From positions 248,001-312,000 of the forward strand of contig CBDDJT010000003.1 of assembly GCA_965229765.1 (NCBI GenBank): 64,000 nt of DNA, in the 5' to 3' direction. Both the position numbers and the translations under genes were made by a program. This stretch comes from ASV31 sp965229765. GTDB taxonomy: Bacteria; Pseudomonadota; Alphaproteobacteria; Rhodobacterales; Rhodobacteraceae. Position 1 is the stretch's first letter; every line of letters begins with the position of its first letter. Below are positions 24,592 to 33,443 of the stretch, one piece after another. Below the pieces are notes generated by a model, which saw only the letters and a program-made list of their open reading frames with translations, did no database searches and was not told the origin of the DNA.

Positions 24592-25992
24592 CTAGCCAAT
24601 TTCACCGCCCCTAGCCACTAAATCTTGTGGATAAGTCGACATATGGCGTGGGGAAGCCTTCAAACGGATACCATCCCGGGCCCGGACGGTCAGATAGGCC
24701 ACCGGCACCGGGTCGTCGCCAGAGATGCGCTCGAACCGAAAGGCCCGCACCATAAGAGCCAGCAGCAATGGCCCTTCCAGCATGGCAAAGCCGGCCCCGC
24801 TGCATACGCGCGCGCCTGCTGAGAACGGAATATACGCATCCCGAAGACAGCTTCGCCCGTTGTCCGTCGAGAACCGGTCGGGATCAAAATCGTCCGGCTT
24901 GTCCCAAAGGCGGGTCTGGCGGTGAAGGTGCCAGGGGCTGATGACCACCTGGCTTCCCGTGGGCAGGTCCCGGTCACGAAAGCGTTCGGGACAGGTCGTT
25001 TCGCGCACCATCATCGGGACTGGCGGGTATAGGCGAAGCGTTTCACGAAAGACGTCGCGGGTGAACCGCAGGCGGGTGATATCGGACATGCCCGGTTCCG
25101 CGGGCAGATTGGCCACCTCGGCGGCAACGCGGTCCTGAGCCTCTGGATAGAGCGCAAGCAGGTAAAGCGCCCACGCCAGGGCAGAGGCACTGGTTTCGTG
25201 TCCCGCCAGAAAGAAGATCGCGACCTGGTCCACCATTTCTTCGGTGTCGAACCTCTGGCCGGTCTTGGGGTCGGCCGTCGTCATGATCTTCGTTGCCAGA
25301 TCATCAGGGGCCGCACCCGCCTCGATCTCGGCCATGCGGTCAGCCGTCATGCGGGTAATCAGGCCGCGGATCGCGCGGGCCGTGTCACGGGTCCGGCGCC
25401 GATGCCCCCGCGGCACCCAGCGCGGCAAGGGCACAAAGGCCGCCAGATTCAGGATCGGTTGGGTTCTCTGGTAAGCGCGGAACTGGCCAAAGACCTCTGC
25501 CGCGACGGGCGCATCGATTGGCAAGGAAAACAGCGTCCGAAAGATGACATCAGCGGCAGCGTGGCTCATCTCCTCCTCGATCTCGACGATCCCGCTTCGC
25601 GATGAAAGACGCGCCACGGCCGCCTGCCCCGCTGCCAGCATCGCCGGATAGGTGTCCCGCAGCCGTCCGCCCTCGAATGCCGGGTCGATGATCCGCCGTT
25701 GCCTAAGCCAGGTTTCTCCATTGGTCAGGAACACTGACTCTCCCAGCAGAGGGCGAAGCCCCTCGCCCACACGGTCCGATTTTGGAAAATCCATCGGCCG
25801 TGCCTGAAGCACTTCGCGCACCAGTTCCGGCTGATTCACCAGGTAGGATCGAAAGAATGGCGTGCGAAATTCCGCCATCCATGCGCGGTACAGCTTGGCG
25901 GGTTGGGCCGACAGGATGTCCTGGCGAAACAGCTTCATGTAGCGCCACAGGCTGACGCGCTCGGGCCGCGCGGCGGGCTTTGGCGGGCTCAT
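24592..25992 (-). CDS. Cytochrome P450
   Basis: The ATG at 25992 (MSPPKP) overlaps the upstream hydrolase stop as ATGA; the product has 466 residues. The I helix has FLAGHETSASAL, the K helix has the ExxR pair in FRETLRLYPPVP and the heme loop is FSAGARVCSGAGFA with the Cys ligand. It resembles the long bacterial P450s related to fatty acid hydroxylases. A soluble bacterial P450 needs a ferredoxin and a reductase, and neither is encoded nearby. Coupling to a membrane hydrolase suggests a lipid substrate, which is inference. Confidence 0.92.
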   Translation of the reverse strand: MSPPKPAARPERVSLWRYMKLFRQDILSAQPAKLYRAWMAEFRTPFFRSYLVNQPELVREVLQARPMDFPKSDRVGEGLRPLLGESVFLTNGETWLRQRRIIDPAFEGGRLRDTYPAMLAAGQAAVARLSSRSGIVEIEEEMSHAAADVIFRTLFSLPIDAPVAAEVFGQFRAYQRTQPILNLAAFVPLPRWVPRGHRRRTRDTARAIRGLITRMTADRMAEIEAGAAPDDLATKIMTTADPKTGQRFDTEEMVDQVAIFFLAGHETSASALAWALYLLALYPEAQDRVAAEVANLPAEPGMSDITRLRFTRDVFRETLRLYPPVPMMVRETTCPERFRDRDLPTGSQVVISPWHLHRQTRLWDKPDDFDPDRFSTDNGRSCLRDAYIPFSAGARVCSGAGFAMLEGPLLLALMVRAFRFERISGDDPVPVAYLTVRARDGIRLKASPRHMSTYPQDLVARGGEIG

Positions 25993-27206
25993 GCCGCCAT
26001 CGAGGTATAGCACGAGGCGGCAATGTCGATCCGGCTCTTTGATGGGGCCCTTCCCGAGAAACGCGCCCCCAGCGTTCGCGGGCCGGCCGTGATGCGGAAA
26101 TAGTCGTAGTCACCGGGCCGGTCGAAAGAGCAAAGATACTGAAAGTGAAGCCGGAAGAAGCGCCAGCGCAATGCCTTCCAGGTCTCCGGCGCCAGCGTCT
26201 GCGTGAAGGCGGCGGAAATCACCAGCGGCCAGCGCTGGTCCGAGACTGGCGCTACGCCTGATACCGCGACGGGATCGCACAAGGCAAAGGCACATCCGTC
26301 GCCCGGCGCCGTCACATCGACCCAGGTCAGCTCTGACCGCTGCGACAGGAAGTGAAGATCCGCACGCAACCGCCATGCCTCTGGCAGAAAAGACACCATG
26401 GGCACCACCTGCCCCAGCGAAAGGAAGGACACCGCGGGGCCGTTCGCTGGAACCCGTTCCTGCCGGATCAGGTCGGCCAGTATCGATACCGCCAGATGCG
26501 CGCCCGAGGAATGGCCCACCACAAGCACTTCATCGACGTCGCCTTGCAGCGCCGATGCGATGATTTCGGTGAACTCCGCCATCCTTTCTTCGAGCTCTGG
26601 CGGATTGGCGCCGCGCGATTGAGCCGAGTAGGCATAGTCGTGCATCAGATAATAGGCGAACAACCGGTTGTCGCGCGCGCGAAACCAGCGCAGAACGCCC
26701 CAGATCACCGGGGCGGCCGCCACCCAGCCCAATAGCGCTGGCAGGACCAGTGCGACCAGCGCGCCAACGGCCCATCCACACAAAAGCGCAAGGCCCAGCT
26801 GCGCAAGAAGCATTCCCACGGGATAAAGCGCTGCGATCACAGGCCCCTTGCGCAGCCACATCAGCCGCCGCAACGCGCCAGAGGCGATGTAGATCCATGC
26901 CGTCCGCGCCAGCTGCGCGTAGGTCCCGGGAATGCCCGTCTCCATCGAGCTGCGCACGATATCCGACCAGACCAGGACCTCTACGTCGGTTTCGGTCGTG
27001 GTCCCGTCCATCGTTGCCGTCACTTGCCAGCCATAGCGCCCCTTGGTCGTCTTGGGCGCAAGCGCGATCTCATAGCCCGAGATCTCTGCCTGCGCGGCAC
27101 CTTCCTTTCGGTAAAGCTCGCGGTAGCGGCGGGGATGAATCGGATCGTAACCGGGGATATAGAACACCCGGCGCCGCCGCACCTCTCTCGCCTCCGCGTG
27201 GGACAT
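25989..27206 (-). CDS. Membrane-associated alpha/beta hydrolase-fold protein coupled to the P450
   Basis: The 405-residue protein begins with basic residues and VFYIPGYDPIHPRRYRELYR. Two to three hydrophobic segments (about 105-175, with VIAALYPVGMLLAQLGLALL) anchor it in the membrane. The nucleophile elbow is VVGHSSGAHLAVS, near residue 230, as in serine esterases and lipases. The rest includes a large cap-like region with HFLSQRSELTWVDV. It is probably a lipase or esterase acting at the membrane. I recognise no named family. Confidence 0.7.
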   Translation of the reverse strand: MSHAEAREVRRRRVFYIPGYDPIHPRRYRELYRKEGAAQAEISGYEIALAPKTTKGRYGWQVTATMDGTTTETDVEVLVWSDIVRSSMETGIPGTYAQLARTAWIYIASGALRRLMWLRKGPVIAALYPVGMLLAQLGLALLCGWAVGALVALVLPALLGWVAAAPVIWGVLRWFRARDNRLFAYYLMHDYAYSAQSRGANPPELEERMAEFTEIIASALQGDVDEVLVVGHSSGAHLAVSILADLIRQERVPANGPAVSFLSLGQVVPMVSFLPEAWRLRADLHFLSQRSELTWVDVTAPGDGCAFALCDPVAVSGVAPVSDQRWPLVISAAFTQTLAPETWKALRWRFFRLHFQYLCSFDRPGDYDYFRITAGPRTLGARFSGRAPSKSRIDIAASCYTSMAA

Positions 27207-27370
27207 CGCCCGACCTCGTTGCCTGCTCTTTGGCGAAGACTACCCGAGAAATCCGGCGAAACTAAGCCAAACGCGCCCGGGTCTCCCATCCCGATTGGTG
27301 CCAGAAGCCCGCGACCGGGCCGGTGACAGTCGCGCGGCGGGCGCAGCCCCCCTTTGACAAGACTCCGCCC

Positions 27371-28123
27371 TCAGCCAAGCGTGGCAAGCGCCGGGAATCT
27401 CTCCAGCAACCACCACGAAAAGGCGGTGAACTGGCCGGTCAGCATCATCAGACCCACGGTCCAGAGCAGCAGACCCATGATCCGCTCGATCCGCTCCATG
27501 TGCCGCTTCATCCAGTTCATCAAGCCTTCAAGCCGTGGAAAGAACGCCGCGACCAGCAGGAACGGAATGCCCAGTCCCAACGCGTACACCCCCAACAGCG
27601 CGGTACCCCGCGTCAGCGAGGCTTCCGAGGCCGCCAGCGACAGGATCGCCCCCAGTTGCGGCCCGATGCATGGTGTCCAGCCAAAGGCAAAGGCCAGACC
27701 CAGGACATAGGCCCCCACCGCAGAGCCGCCCTTGTCGCCGGCGTCCATCCGCAGTTCGCGGTCCATGAAACCGATCCGGAAAACCCCGATAAAATGTGCG
27801 CCGAAGATCATCACGATCAGCCCGGCGATAATCACGAACCAGTCCTGATTCTGAAGAAAGAAGGCGCCGAACGCCGAGGCGGTGAAGCCGAGAAACAGGA
27901 ATACCGTGGACAACCCCAGAACGAAGAACAGCGCCGATAGCAGCACCCGGCCCCGCGCCTGTCCCTCTTTCGACATGTCCGACATGCTTATGCCGCCCAT
28001 GTAGGCCAGATACGGCGGCACGATGGGCAGGACACAGGGGCTAAGAAACGACAGAAGCCCCGCCACAAGCGCTACCAGCATCGCCGGCAACAGCGCGGCG
28101 TCGATTATCTCGATTCCAAACAT
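27371..28123 (-). CDS. ccdA: Cytochrome c biogenesis protein CcdA
   Basis: The 250-residue protein has six to seven hydrophobic segments and the paired cysteines of the CcdA/DsbD core: FLSPCVLPIVPPYLAY in the first helix and FGWTPCIGPQLGAIL in the fourth. It passes reducing power from cytoplasmic thioredoxin to periplasmic thioredoxin-like proteins needed for haem attachment to apocytochrome c. No other ccm gene is nearby. It is divergent from the TusA-like gene. Confidence 0.92.
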   Translation of the reverse strand: MFGIEIIDAALLPAMLVALVAGLLSFLSPCVLPIVPPYLAYMGGISMSDMSKEGQARGRVLLSALFFVLGLSTVFLFLGFTASAFGAFFLQNQDWFVIIAGLIVMIFGAHFIGVFRIGFMDRELRMDAGDKGGSAVGAYVLGLAFAFGWTPCIGPQLGAILSLAASEASLTRGTALLGVYALGLGIPFLLVAAFFPRLEGLMNWMKRHMERIERIMGLLLWTVGLMMLTGQFTAFSWWLLERFPALATLG

Positions 28124-28230
28124 CCGGCACCCCTTTCAAGACCCACTTAGTCTTTCCGGAGGGCCACGTCACGCGGACGCGCTGTCACATCCCCGTGGAC
28201 AGGACTGCCACTGACCGTTAGCCCAGACAA

Positions 28231-28464
28231 ATGTCGCATGATGCCGAAGTGGATGCCCTGGGCCTGAAATGTCCCCTGCCCGTGCTGAAGGCGCGCAAGG
28301 CGCTTCTGCGTCTGGAGCCCGGCTGCCTGTTGCGCGTCTTGGCCGACGATCCCATGGCAGAGATCGACATGCCCCATTTCTGCGCAGAGTCCGGTCACCA
28401 TTTTGAGGGTAGCGAAGACGCGGGCGATGCCGCCCGCGTCTATTTCATCCGCCGCGGCGGCTAG
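28231..28464 (+). CDS. TusA/SirA-family sulfurtransferase-like protein
   Basis: The 77-residue protein carries the family motif ALGLKCPLPVLKARKAL with the CPxP cysteine at about 14, then LRVLADDPMAEIDMPHFC. TusA-like proteins carry persulfide sulfur for tRNA thiolation or for oxidative sulfur metabolism. An extra Cys near 46 is unusual for the smallest members. The ATG has no strong ribosome site. It ends three bases before the rne stop on the other strand. Confidence 0.83.
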   Translation: MSHDAEVDALGLKCPLPVLKARKALLRLEPGCLLRVLADDPMAEIDMPHFCAESGHHFEGSEDAGDAARVYFIRRGG

Positions 28465-28467
28465 GCG

Positions 28468-31296
28468 TCAACGCCCAAGCGACCACCAGCCACGCTTCTT
28501 TGGCTTGGACGGGCCTTCGTCTTCTTCGGCCTCTGCCAGAACCTTTTCCGGCTCGGTCGCGCGCTCCGTTGCAGGATCCGGCTTCGGTGCGGCCTCTGGC
28601 CTGGTTTGCGGCGCCACAGGCGCGGTCTCTGCTTCGGCCTGCTCGGCAGCAGGCGTCTGGCCCGGCTCGACGGCAGGCTCTGCCTCGGGGGGCTGTTCCG
28701 GCTGCGGCTCCGGGTCTGTCACGGCCTCGGCCTTGGCCGTCTTGGGCTTTGCCGGCTTGCGCGGGCTCCGCTTTCTCGGCGCGGGCTTGGGCGCTTCGGC
28801 CACTGCCTCGGGGGCCGCCTCTTCCTTCACGTCCTCAACCGCATCATCCGGCGCGGCAACGACAGCGTCGGCTTCGGACGCCGCATCCGCAGTCACCACA
28901 TGTTCCGCAGCATCTGTGGTCGCGTCGCCACCCGCGGACTCGTCGCGCTTGGTATCGCTGCGAGAGCGTCCACGCCCGCCACGGCTGCCACGGCTGCGAG
29001 AGCGTTTGGGCCTTTCACCGTTCGCACCGGCATCCTCGGCACCTGCGACCACTTCCGCGGCTTCCTCGGCTTCAGGCGGCGCGGCACTCTCGTCGTCCGC
29101 CTCGCCATCGCCATCGCCATCGCCATCCGCATCCGACCAGTCGCGACCGTCCTCGCGCTGTCCTTCACCGCTGCCGGGCTTCTTCTTGCGCCGGCGACGG
29201 CGCTTCTTCTTCGGCCGCTCTTCGCCCGTCTCCTCCGGGGAGTCGTCCTCTTCCTCCACCTCGTCGGGCATCAAAGAGGCATCGACGGACACCACAGGGG
29301 CGGCAACCTCCTGCACCACACGTGTCGCCGTCTTGAACTTCTCAAGCGAGAAATCGGGCGGTATCAGCGCGGGATCGCCCTCGATCCGCACGGCCATTCC
29401 ATAGCGCGCCTCGATCTGGGCGATGTGCTCGCGCTTGTGGTTCATAAGGTAGTTGACGATACCCACGGGCGCCTTGACCAGCACCTCGCGTGACCGGCGC
29501 CGCACACCCTCTTCCTCGATCTGCCGCAGGATGGACAGCGCAAGGCTGTCATCGGACCGGATCAGCCCCGTGCCATGGCAATGCGGGCAAGGCTGGGTCG
29601 TCGCCTCGATCATTCCCGGGCGCAGGCGCTGGCGGCTCATCTCCAGAAGGCCAAAGCCCGAGATCCGCCCCACCTGTATACGGGCCCGGTCGGTCTTCAG
29701 CTTGTCCTTGAAGCGCTTCTCGACGGAGGCATTGTTCTTGCGCTCTTCCATGTCGATGAAGTCGATCACGATCAGACCGGCAAGGTCGCGCAGGCGAAGC
29801 TGCCGGGCGATCTCCTCTGCGGCCTCAAGGTTTGTCTCCAGCGCGGTCTCCTCGATGGACCCCTTCTTGGTGGCCCGGCCAGAGTTGACGTCGATGGCCA
29901 CCAGAGCCTCTGTCACACCGATCACGATGTACCCGCCGGACCTAAGCTGAACCGTCGGATTGAACATCGACGCAAGGTAGCTTTCCACCTGAAACCGCGC
30001 CAAGAGCGGCATCGGGTCGGTGTAGTGCTTCACGTTCTTGGCGTGGGACGGCATGATCATCTTCATGAAGTCCTTGGCGACGCGATAGCCGCCCTCGCCC
30101 TCTACCAGAACCTCGTCGATATCGCGATTGTAGAGGTCGCGGATGGACCTCTTGATCAGATCGCCTTCCTCGTAAATCTTCGCAGGCGCCGTCGATCGAA
30201 GCGTCAACTCGCGGATCTGTTCCCACAGGCGCTGAAGGTATTCGTAGTCGCGCTTTATCTCGGACTTGGTGCGCTGCGCACCGGCTGTCCGGATGATAAG
30301 CCCCGCGCCCTCGGGAACGTCTATGCCGCCCGCAATCTCCTTGAGTTTCTTGCGGTCGGCCGCGTTGGTGATCTTGCGGCTGATACCGCCGCCACGCGCC
30401 GTGTTCGGCATGAGCACGCAATAACGACCGGCCAGCGACAGATAGGTGGTCAGTGCCGCGCCCTTGTTGCCCCGCTCTTCCTTGACGACCTGCACCAGAA
30501 GGATCTGACGGACCTTTATGACTTCCTGGATCTTGTACTTTCGCGGCCGCGGCTTGCGCGGCTGCCGGATTTCCTCGGTCACGTCCTCGTCGGCGACGGA
30601 TTCGATCTGGTCATCACGGTCGGCCGCATCGGCCAACGACTCGACGTATGTTTCAGCGTCCGCATCGACATCGACATCGGCATCGGCATCGGCCGAAACG
30701 TCTTCGGCTGCACCCTCCTCAGGCAAGGCCCGCACATCGGTATCGGCATCTTCGGCGACAACTTCGGCGCCAGCGGCAGGCGTTTCGACCGGCGTTTCCG
30801 CCACGAAATCAACCGGAGAGTGCCCCTCGTCCTCTGTTTGGTCCCCGAGGTCGACCACATCCATGCCGGGGATGTCCGTCGAAACCGGGGCTTCCGCCGT
30901 CTCCACCGCGTCATTGCTGTTGGCGGAGGCCGCACGCGACCTGCCGCGTCCGCGCGACCGCGACCGCGAAGACCGCGGACGGTCCTCTTCCTCGGCCATC
31001 TCCTCGGCAAAGGCGCGTTCCTCAGCCAGAAGCGCCTCGCGGTCGGCCACCGGTATCTGATAGTAGTCCGGGTGGATTTCCGAGAAAGCCAGGAAACCAT
31101 GGCGATTGCCGCCATACTCTACAAACGCGGCCTGGAGCGAGGGCTCCACACGCGTTACCTTGGCTAGATAGATATTGCCGGCGAGCTGACGTTTGTTTTC
31201 GGATTCAAAGTCGAAGTCCTCGACCTTGTTGCCGTCCACCACCACGACGCGGGTCTCTTCCGCATGGGTGGCGTCGATAAGCATTTTCTTTGCCAT
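28468..31296 (-). CDS. rne: Ribonuclease E
   Basis: From MAKKMLIDATHAEE the protein has 942 residues. The S1 domain (about 35-285) is split by a low-complexity Arg/Ser and acidic insert of about 150 residues (about 95-255), typical of alphaproteobacterial RNase E. The catalytic part contains ALVAIDVNSGR and GLIVIDFIDM with the metal-binding Asp residues, and CPHCHGTG, the Zn-link CPxC site. The C-terminal 260 residues are acidic and basic repeats that should assemble the RNA degradosome. It starts decay and processing of many RNAs. A long leader precedes it. Confidence 0.95.
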   Translation of the reverse strand: MAKKMLIDATHAEETRVVVVDGNKVEDFDFESENKRQLAGNIYLAKVTRVEPSLQAAFVEYGGNRHGFLAFSEIHPDYYQIPVADREALLAEERAFAEEMAEEEDRPRSSRSRSRGRGRSRAASANSNDAVETAEAPVSTDIPGMDVVDLGDQTEDEGHSPVDFVAETPVETPAAGAEVVAEDADTDVRALPEEGAAEDVSADADADVDVDADAETYVESLADAADRDDQIESVADEDVTEEIRQPRKPRPRKYKIQEVIKVRQILLVQVVKEERGNKGAALTTYLSLAGRYCVLMPNTARGGGISRKITNAADRKKLKEIAGGIDVPEGAGLIIRTAGAQRTKSEIKRDYEYLQRLWEQIRELTLRSTAPAKIYEEGDLIKRSIRDLYNRDIDEVLVEGEGGYRVAKDFMKMIMPSHAKNVKHYTDPMPLLARFQVESYLASMFNPTVQLRSGGYIVIGVTEALVAIDVNSGRATKKGSIEETALETNLEAAEEIARQLRLRDLAGLIVIDFIDMEERKNNASVEKRFKDKLKTDRARIQVGRISGFGLLEMSRQRLRPGMIEATTQPCPHCHGTGLIRSDDSLALSILRQIEEEGVRRRSREVLVKAPVGIVNYLMNHKREHIAQIEARYGMAVRIEGDPALIPPDFSLEKFKTATRVVQEVAAPVVSVDASLMPDEVEEEDDSPEETGEERPKKKRRRRRKKKPGSGEGQREDGRDWSDADGDGDGDGEADDESAAPPEAEEAAEVVAGAEDAGANGERPKRSRSRGSRGGRGRSRSDTKRDESAGGDATTDAAEHVVTADAASEADAVVAAPDDAVEDVKEEAAPEAVAEAPKPAPRKRSPRKPAKPKTAKAEAVTDPEPQPEQPPEAEPAVEPGQTPAAEQAEAETAPVAPQTRPEAAPKPDPATERATEPEKVLAEAEEDEGPSKPKKRGWWSLGR
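29098..29128 (+). repeat. Short tandem hexamer repeat within rne
   Basis: GCCATC units follow one another, encoding a GlyAsp-rich run (DGDGDGDG) on the minus strand within the C-terminal scaffold of RNase E. A similar GACATC/GGCATC run at about 30655-30690 encodes alternating Asp and Val/Ala in the S1 insert. These are low-complexity coding repeats prone to copy-number change. Confidence 0.7.
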
Positions 31297-31812
31297 TCCA
31301 ACTTTCTGCAGTCCGACCGGTTCCATTCGCCCGGAAGCGCCATTGGGGTCGGATGCTGTCTATTTTAGGCGATACGGGGCAGAACGCACGCACCGCCGAC
31401 CAGCGGTATTCCGCTGTGGCCGGTGCCGTGTTGCCTACTCTCCTCATCGCGCTTCTTCTCCGGCGCCGCGTTGAACGACGCCCACTCAAGGCCCGTCCTC
31501 GCCGTTGCGACCCGGGCAATTCCTCGGCGCACGCGCCGCTTCTCGGCCTGCTACACGACCATTGGCGCGCTGCGCCTGTGGACCGAACGTAAACAGCGAA
31601 ACCTTCGCGGGGGCGTCTTCTGGGACGGTCCCCGTCGAGGGCACCATAAGGGGGAAGCCGCAGCAAATACAATGCCGAAAATTACCGCAACATTGTCCGC
31701 GTCCTACGCGACAATACACGAATTTATGCCGGAAATTCCGCACTTAGGCCCCAATGCGGCCCCGCACGCAGGGCATCCAAGTCTCATAAGCAGTCAAGTT
31801 AGCGAGTTGAAG
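31297..31812. other. Long leader of rne and divergent gap
   Basis: About 515 bases lie between the rne start and the start of the small membrane protein gene. RNase E genes usually have a long 5' leader used for autoregulation, which fits. The right part is AT-richer and holds a palindromic element (31692-31715, ATTGT-C-CGCGT / ACGCG-ACAAT with one bulged C). I found no convincing protein gene; the open frames are short or lack family character. Confidence 0.55.
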
Positions 31813-32082
31813 ATGACCCCCAACGACCAGATCCATACAAACAGCGCAGACCTCGCCTGCGCAGCCTATGATTGCCAGGTTTCCATGGCCGGCCTCACGA
31901 ATGTTTCGTTCACGGCGATGAACTGGCTCGGGGTCTTGCTGGTCTACGGTCTGGGGCTCATCCTGGTGGCCTCGGTACTGAACGTGACCAAGAAGGCGCG
32001 CGAGCAACTGGACGAGCACGACGCAAACCTGCTGGAGGGTCTTGATAGCATGAAACACCCCCGGCACACCGCGGCGGAATAG
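31813..32082 (+). CDS. Small hypothetical membrane protein
   Basis: An 89-residue protein from the ATG at 31813. A polar N-terminus with two Cys (ACAAYDCQ) is followed by one clear transmembrane helix, WLGVLLVYGLGLILVASVL, and a charged tail with KKAREQLDEHDANLLEG. The upstream frame has no ribosome site of quality, so a slightly different start is possible. It lies tail-to-tail with dctD. I do not recognise a family. Confidence 0.5.
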   Translation: MTPNDQIHTNSADLACAAYDCQVSMAGLTNVSFTAMNWLGVLLVYGLGLILVASVLNVTKKAREQLDEHDANLLEGLDSMKHPRHTAAE

Positions 32083-32103
32083 GTCCGGACGCCAAGCCCG
32101 TCG

Positions 32104-33435
32104 CTAAAGGTAGTCGGCGCGCTGTAGTCCGTACTTCGCCATTTTCTCGTTCAACGTCCGCCGCGGCAGACAAAGCTCTTCCATCACCGCGCTGATCGAG
32201 CCCTTGTGCCGGCGCATGGTGTTGTCGATCAACATCCGCTCGAACGCCTCTACGTATTCCTTCAGCGGCTTGCCCTCGGTGGTCATCGCCGGACGCGTAT
32301 CGTCGCCCTCCGACATCAGGAGCGACGCTATGGTGCCTGATCCTCGGCGGCTTTGAAGCACTGCGCGCTCGGCCACATTCACCAGCTGTCGAATGTTGCC
32401 CGGCCAAGGCGCTTCCAGAAGCTGTGCAGCCTCCTGCGCGCTGATCTGCGGCGCAGGACAACCATAGTCTTCCGCAAACAGATCCGCGTAGTGAGCAAAG
32501 AGCATCAGGATGTCCTCGCCCCTGTTGCGCAGCGGCGGCAACGTGATCTTCATTGCCGCCAGCCGGAAATACAGGTCCGGACGCAGCCGGTCCTCACAGG
32601 TCTTGCCCTGCTCTTGCAGGTTCGAGATCGCGGCAATCCGGGTTTCGGGCGGGCTGCCCTGCTCATTGATCCACGCCAGCAGGCGCCCCTGAAGCGATTC
32701 AGGCAGTGCCTCGATATCCTCGATCACAAGGGTGCCGCCGCGCGCCTCTTCAAGCGCGGGCAGACCGCTGCCATCTTCTATCGGACCAAAGAGCCGCCGC
32801 GCGATCGCCTCTTCCTCCTGCCCTGCGCAGGTTACCAGAACGAACTTGCGGCCGGCCTTTGCGCCCACCGCGTGCAGCGCATGTGCGACCAGCGTCTTTC
32901 CCGTTCCGGTCTCTCCGTCGATCAGCACATGCCCCTCGGCCTGCCCCAGATCAAGGATGTCCTCGCGCAGGCGGTCCATCACCGGCGAGGCGCCAATCAG
33001 CTTTTTCATGAGCGCCCCCCCCTCGGACAACTCGCGCCGTAGCGCTCTGTTGTCCAAGGCGATGCGCCGCCGGGTCGTGGCTTTCTTGGCAAGTTGTGTC
33101 ATCCGATCAGGGTTGAACGGCTTTTCCAGAAAATCGAAGGCCCCTAGGCGCATGGCGTCCACCGCCATCGGCACGTCCCCGTGACCGGTAATGACGATCA
33201 CCGGCAGGGAACTGTCCTGTGCCATCAGCTTCTTGAGCAGGGTCATGCCATCCATGCCGGGCATTCGCACGTCGGTTATGACGATTCCGGGATACTCCGG
33301 ACCCAATGCCTTGAGCGCTTCTTCCCCGCTGCCGAAGGTCTCTGTCTCGAAGCCAGACAGGGCCAGCCACTGACTGACCGACTGGCGCATGTCCCGTTCG
33401 TCATCGACGATCGCGATCTTCATCGCCTTGCCCAT
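32104..33435 (-). CDS. dctD: DctD-type C4-dicarboxylate response regulator lacking the GAFTGA loop
   Basis: The ATG at 33435 follows AGGAGA. The 443-residue protein has a receiver domain (about 5-118) with the phosphoacceptor Asp in IVITDVRMPGMDG, a AAA+ domain (about 135-370) with Walker A GETGTGKTL and Walker B GGTLVIEDIEAL, and a Fis-type helix-turn-helix at the end (SISAVMEELCLPRRTLNEKM). The GAFTGA loop needed to contact sigma-54 is replaced by IARRLFGPIEDGSGLPALEE. It should act with DctB in C4-dicarboxylate uptake control, probably without sigma-54. It starts eight bases after dctB. Confidence 0.86.
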   Translation of the reverse strand: MGKAMKIAIVDDERDMRQSVSQWLALSGFETETFGSGEEALKALGPEYPGIVITDVRMPGMDGMTLLKKLMAQDSSLPVIVITGHGDVPMAVDAMRLGAFDFLEKPFNPDRMTQLAKKATTRRRIALDNRALRRELSEGGALMKKLIGASPVMDRLREDILDLGQAEGHVLIDGETGTGKTLVAHALHAVGAKAGRKFVLVTCAGQEEEAIARRLFGPIEDGSGLPALEEARGGTLVIEDIEALPESLQGRLLAWINEQGSPPETRIAAISNLQEQGKTCEDRLRPDLYFRLAAMKITLPPLRNRGEDILMLFAHYADLFAEDYGCPAPQISAQEAAQLLEAPWPGNIRQLVNVAERAVLQSRRGSGTIASLLMSEGDDTRPAMTTEGKPLKEYVEAFERMLIDNTMRRHKGSISAVMEELCLPRRTLNEKMAKYGLQRADYL

Positions 33436-33443
33436 CGTCTCTC

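Noticed and set aside
29090..29130. Tandem GCCATC units as part of a CRISPR array
   Set aside because: The units are contiguous with no spacers and encode a Gly-Asp run within rne.
28403..29493. Plus-strand Ser- and Arg-rich frames opposite the rne tail
   Set aside because: They are the complement of low-complexity acidic repeats of RNase E.
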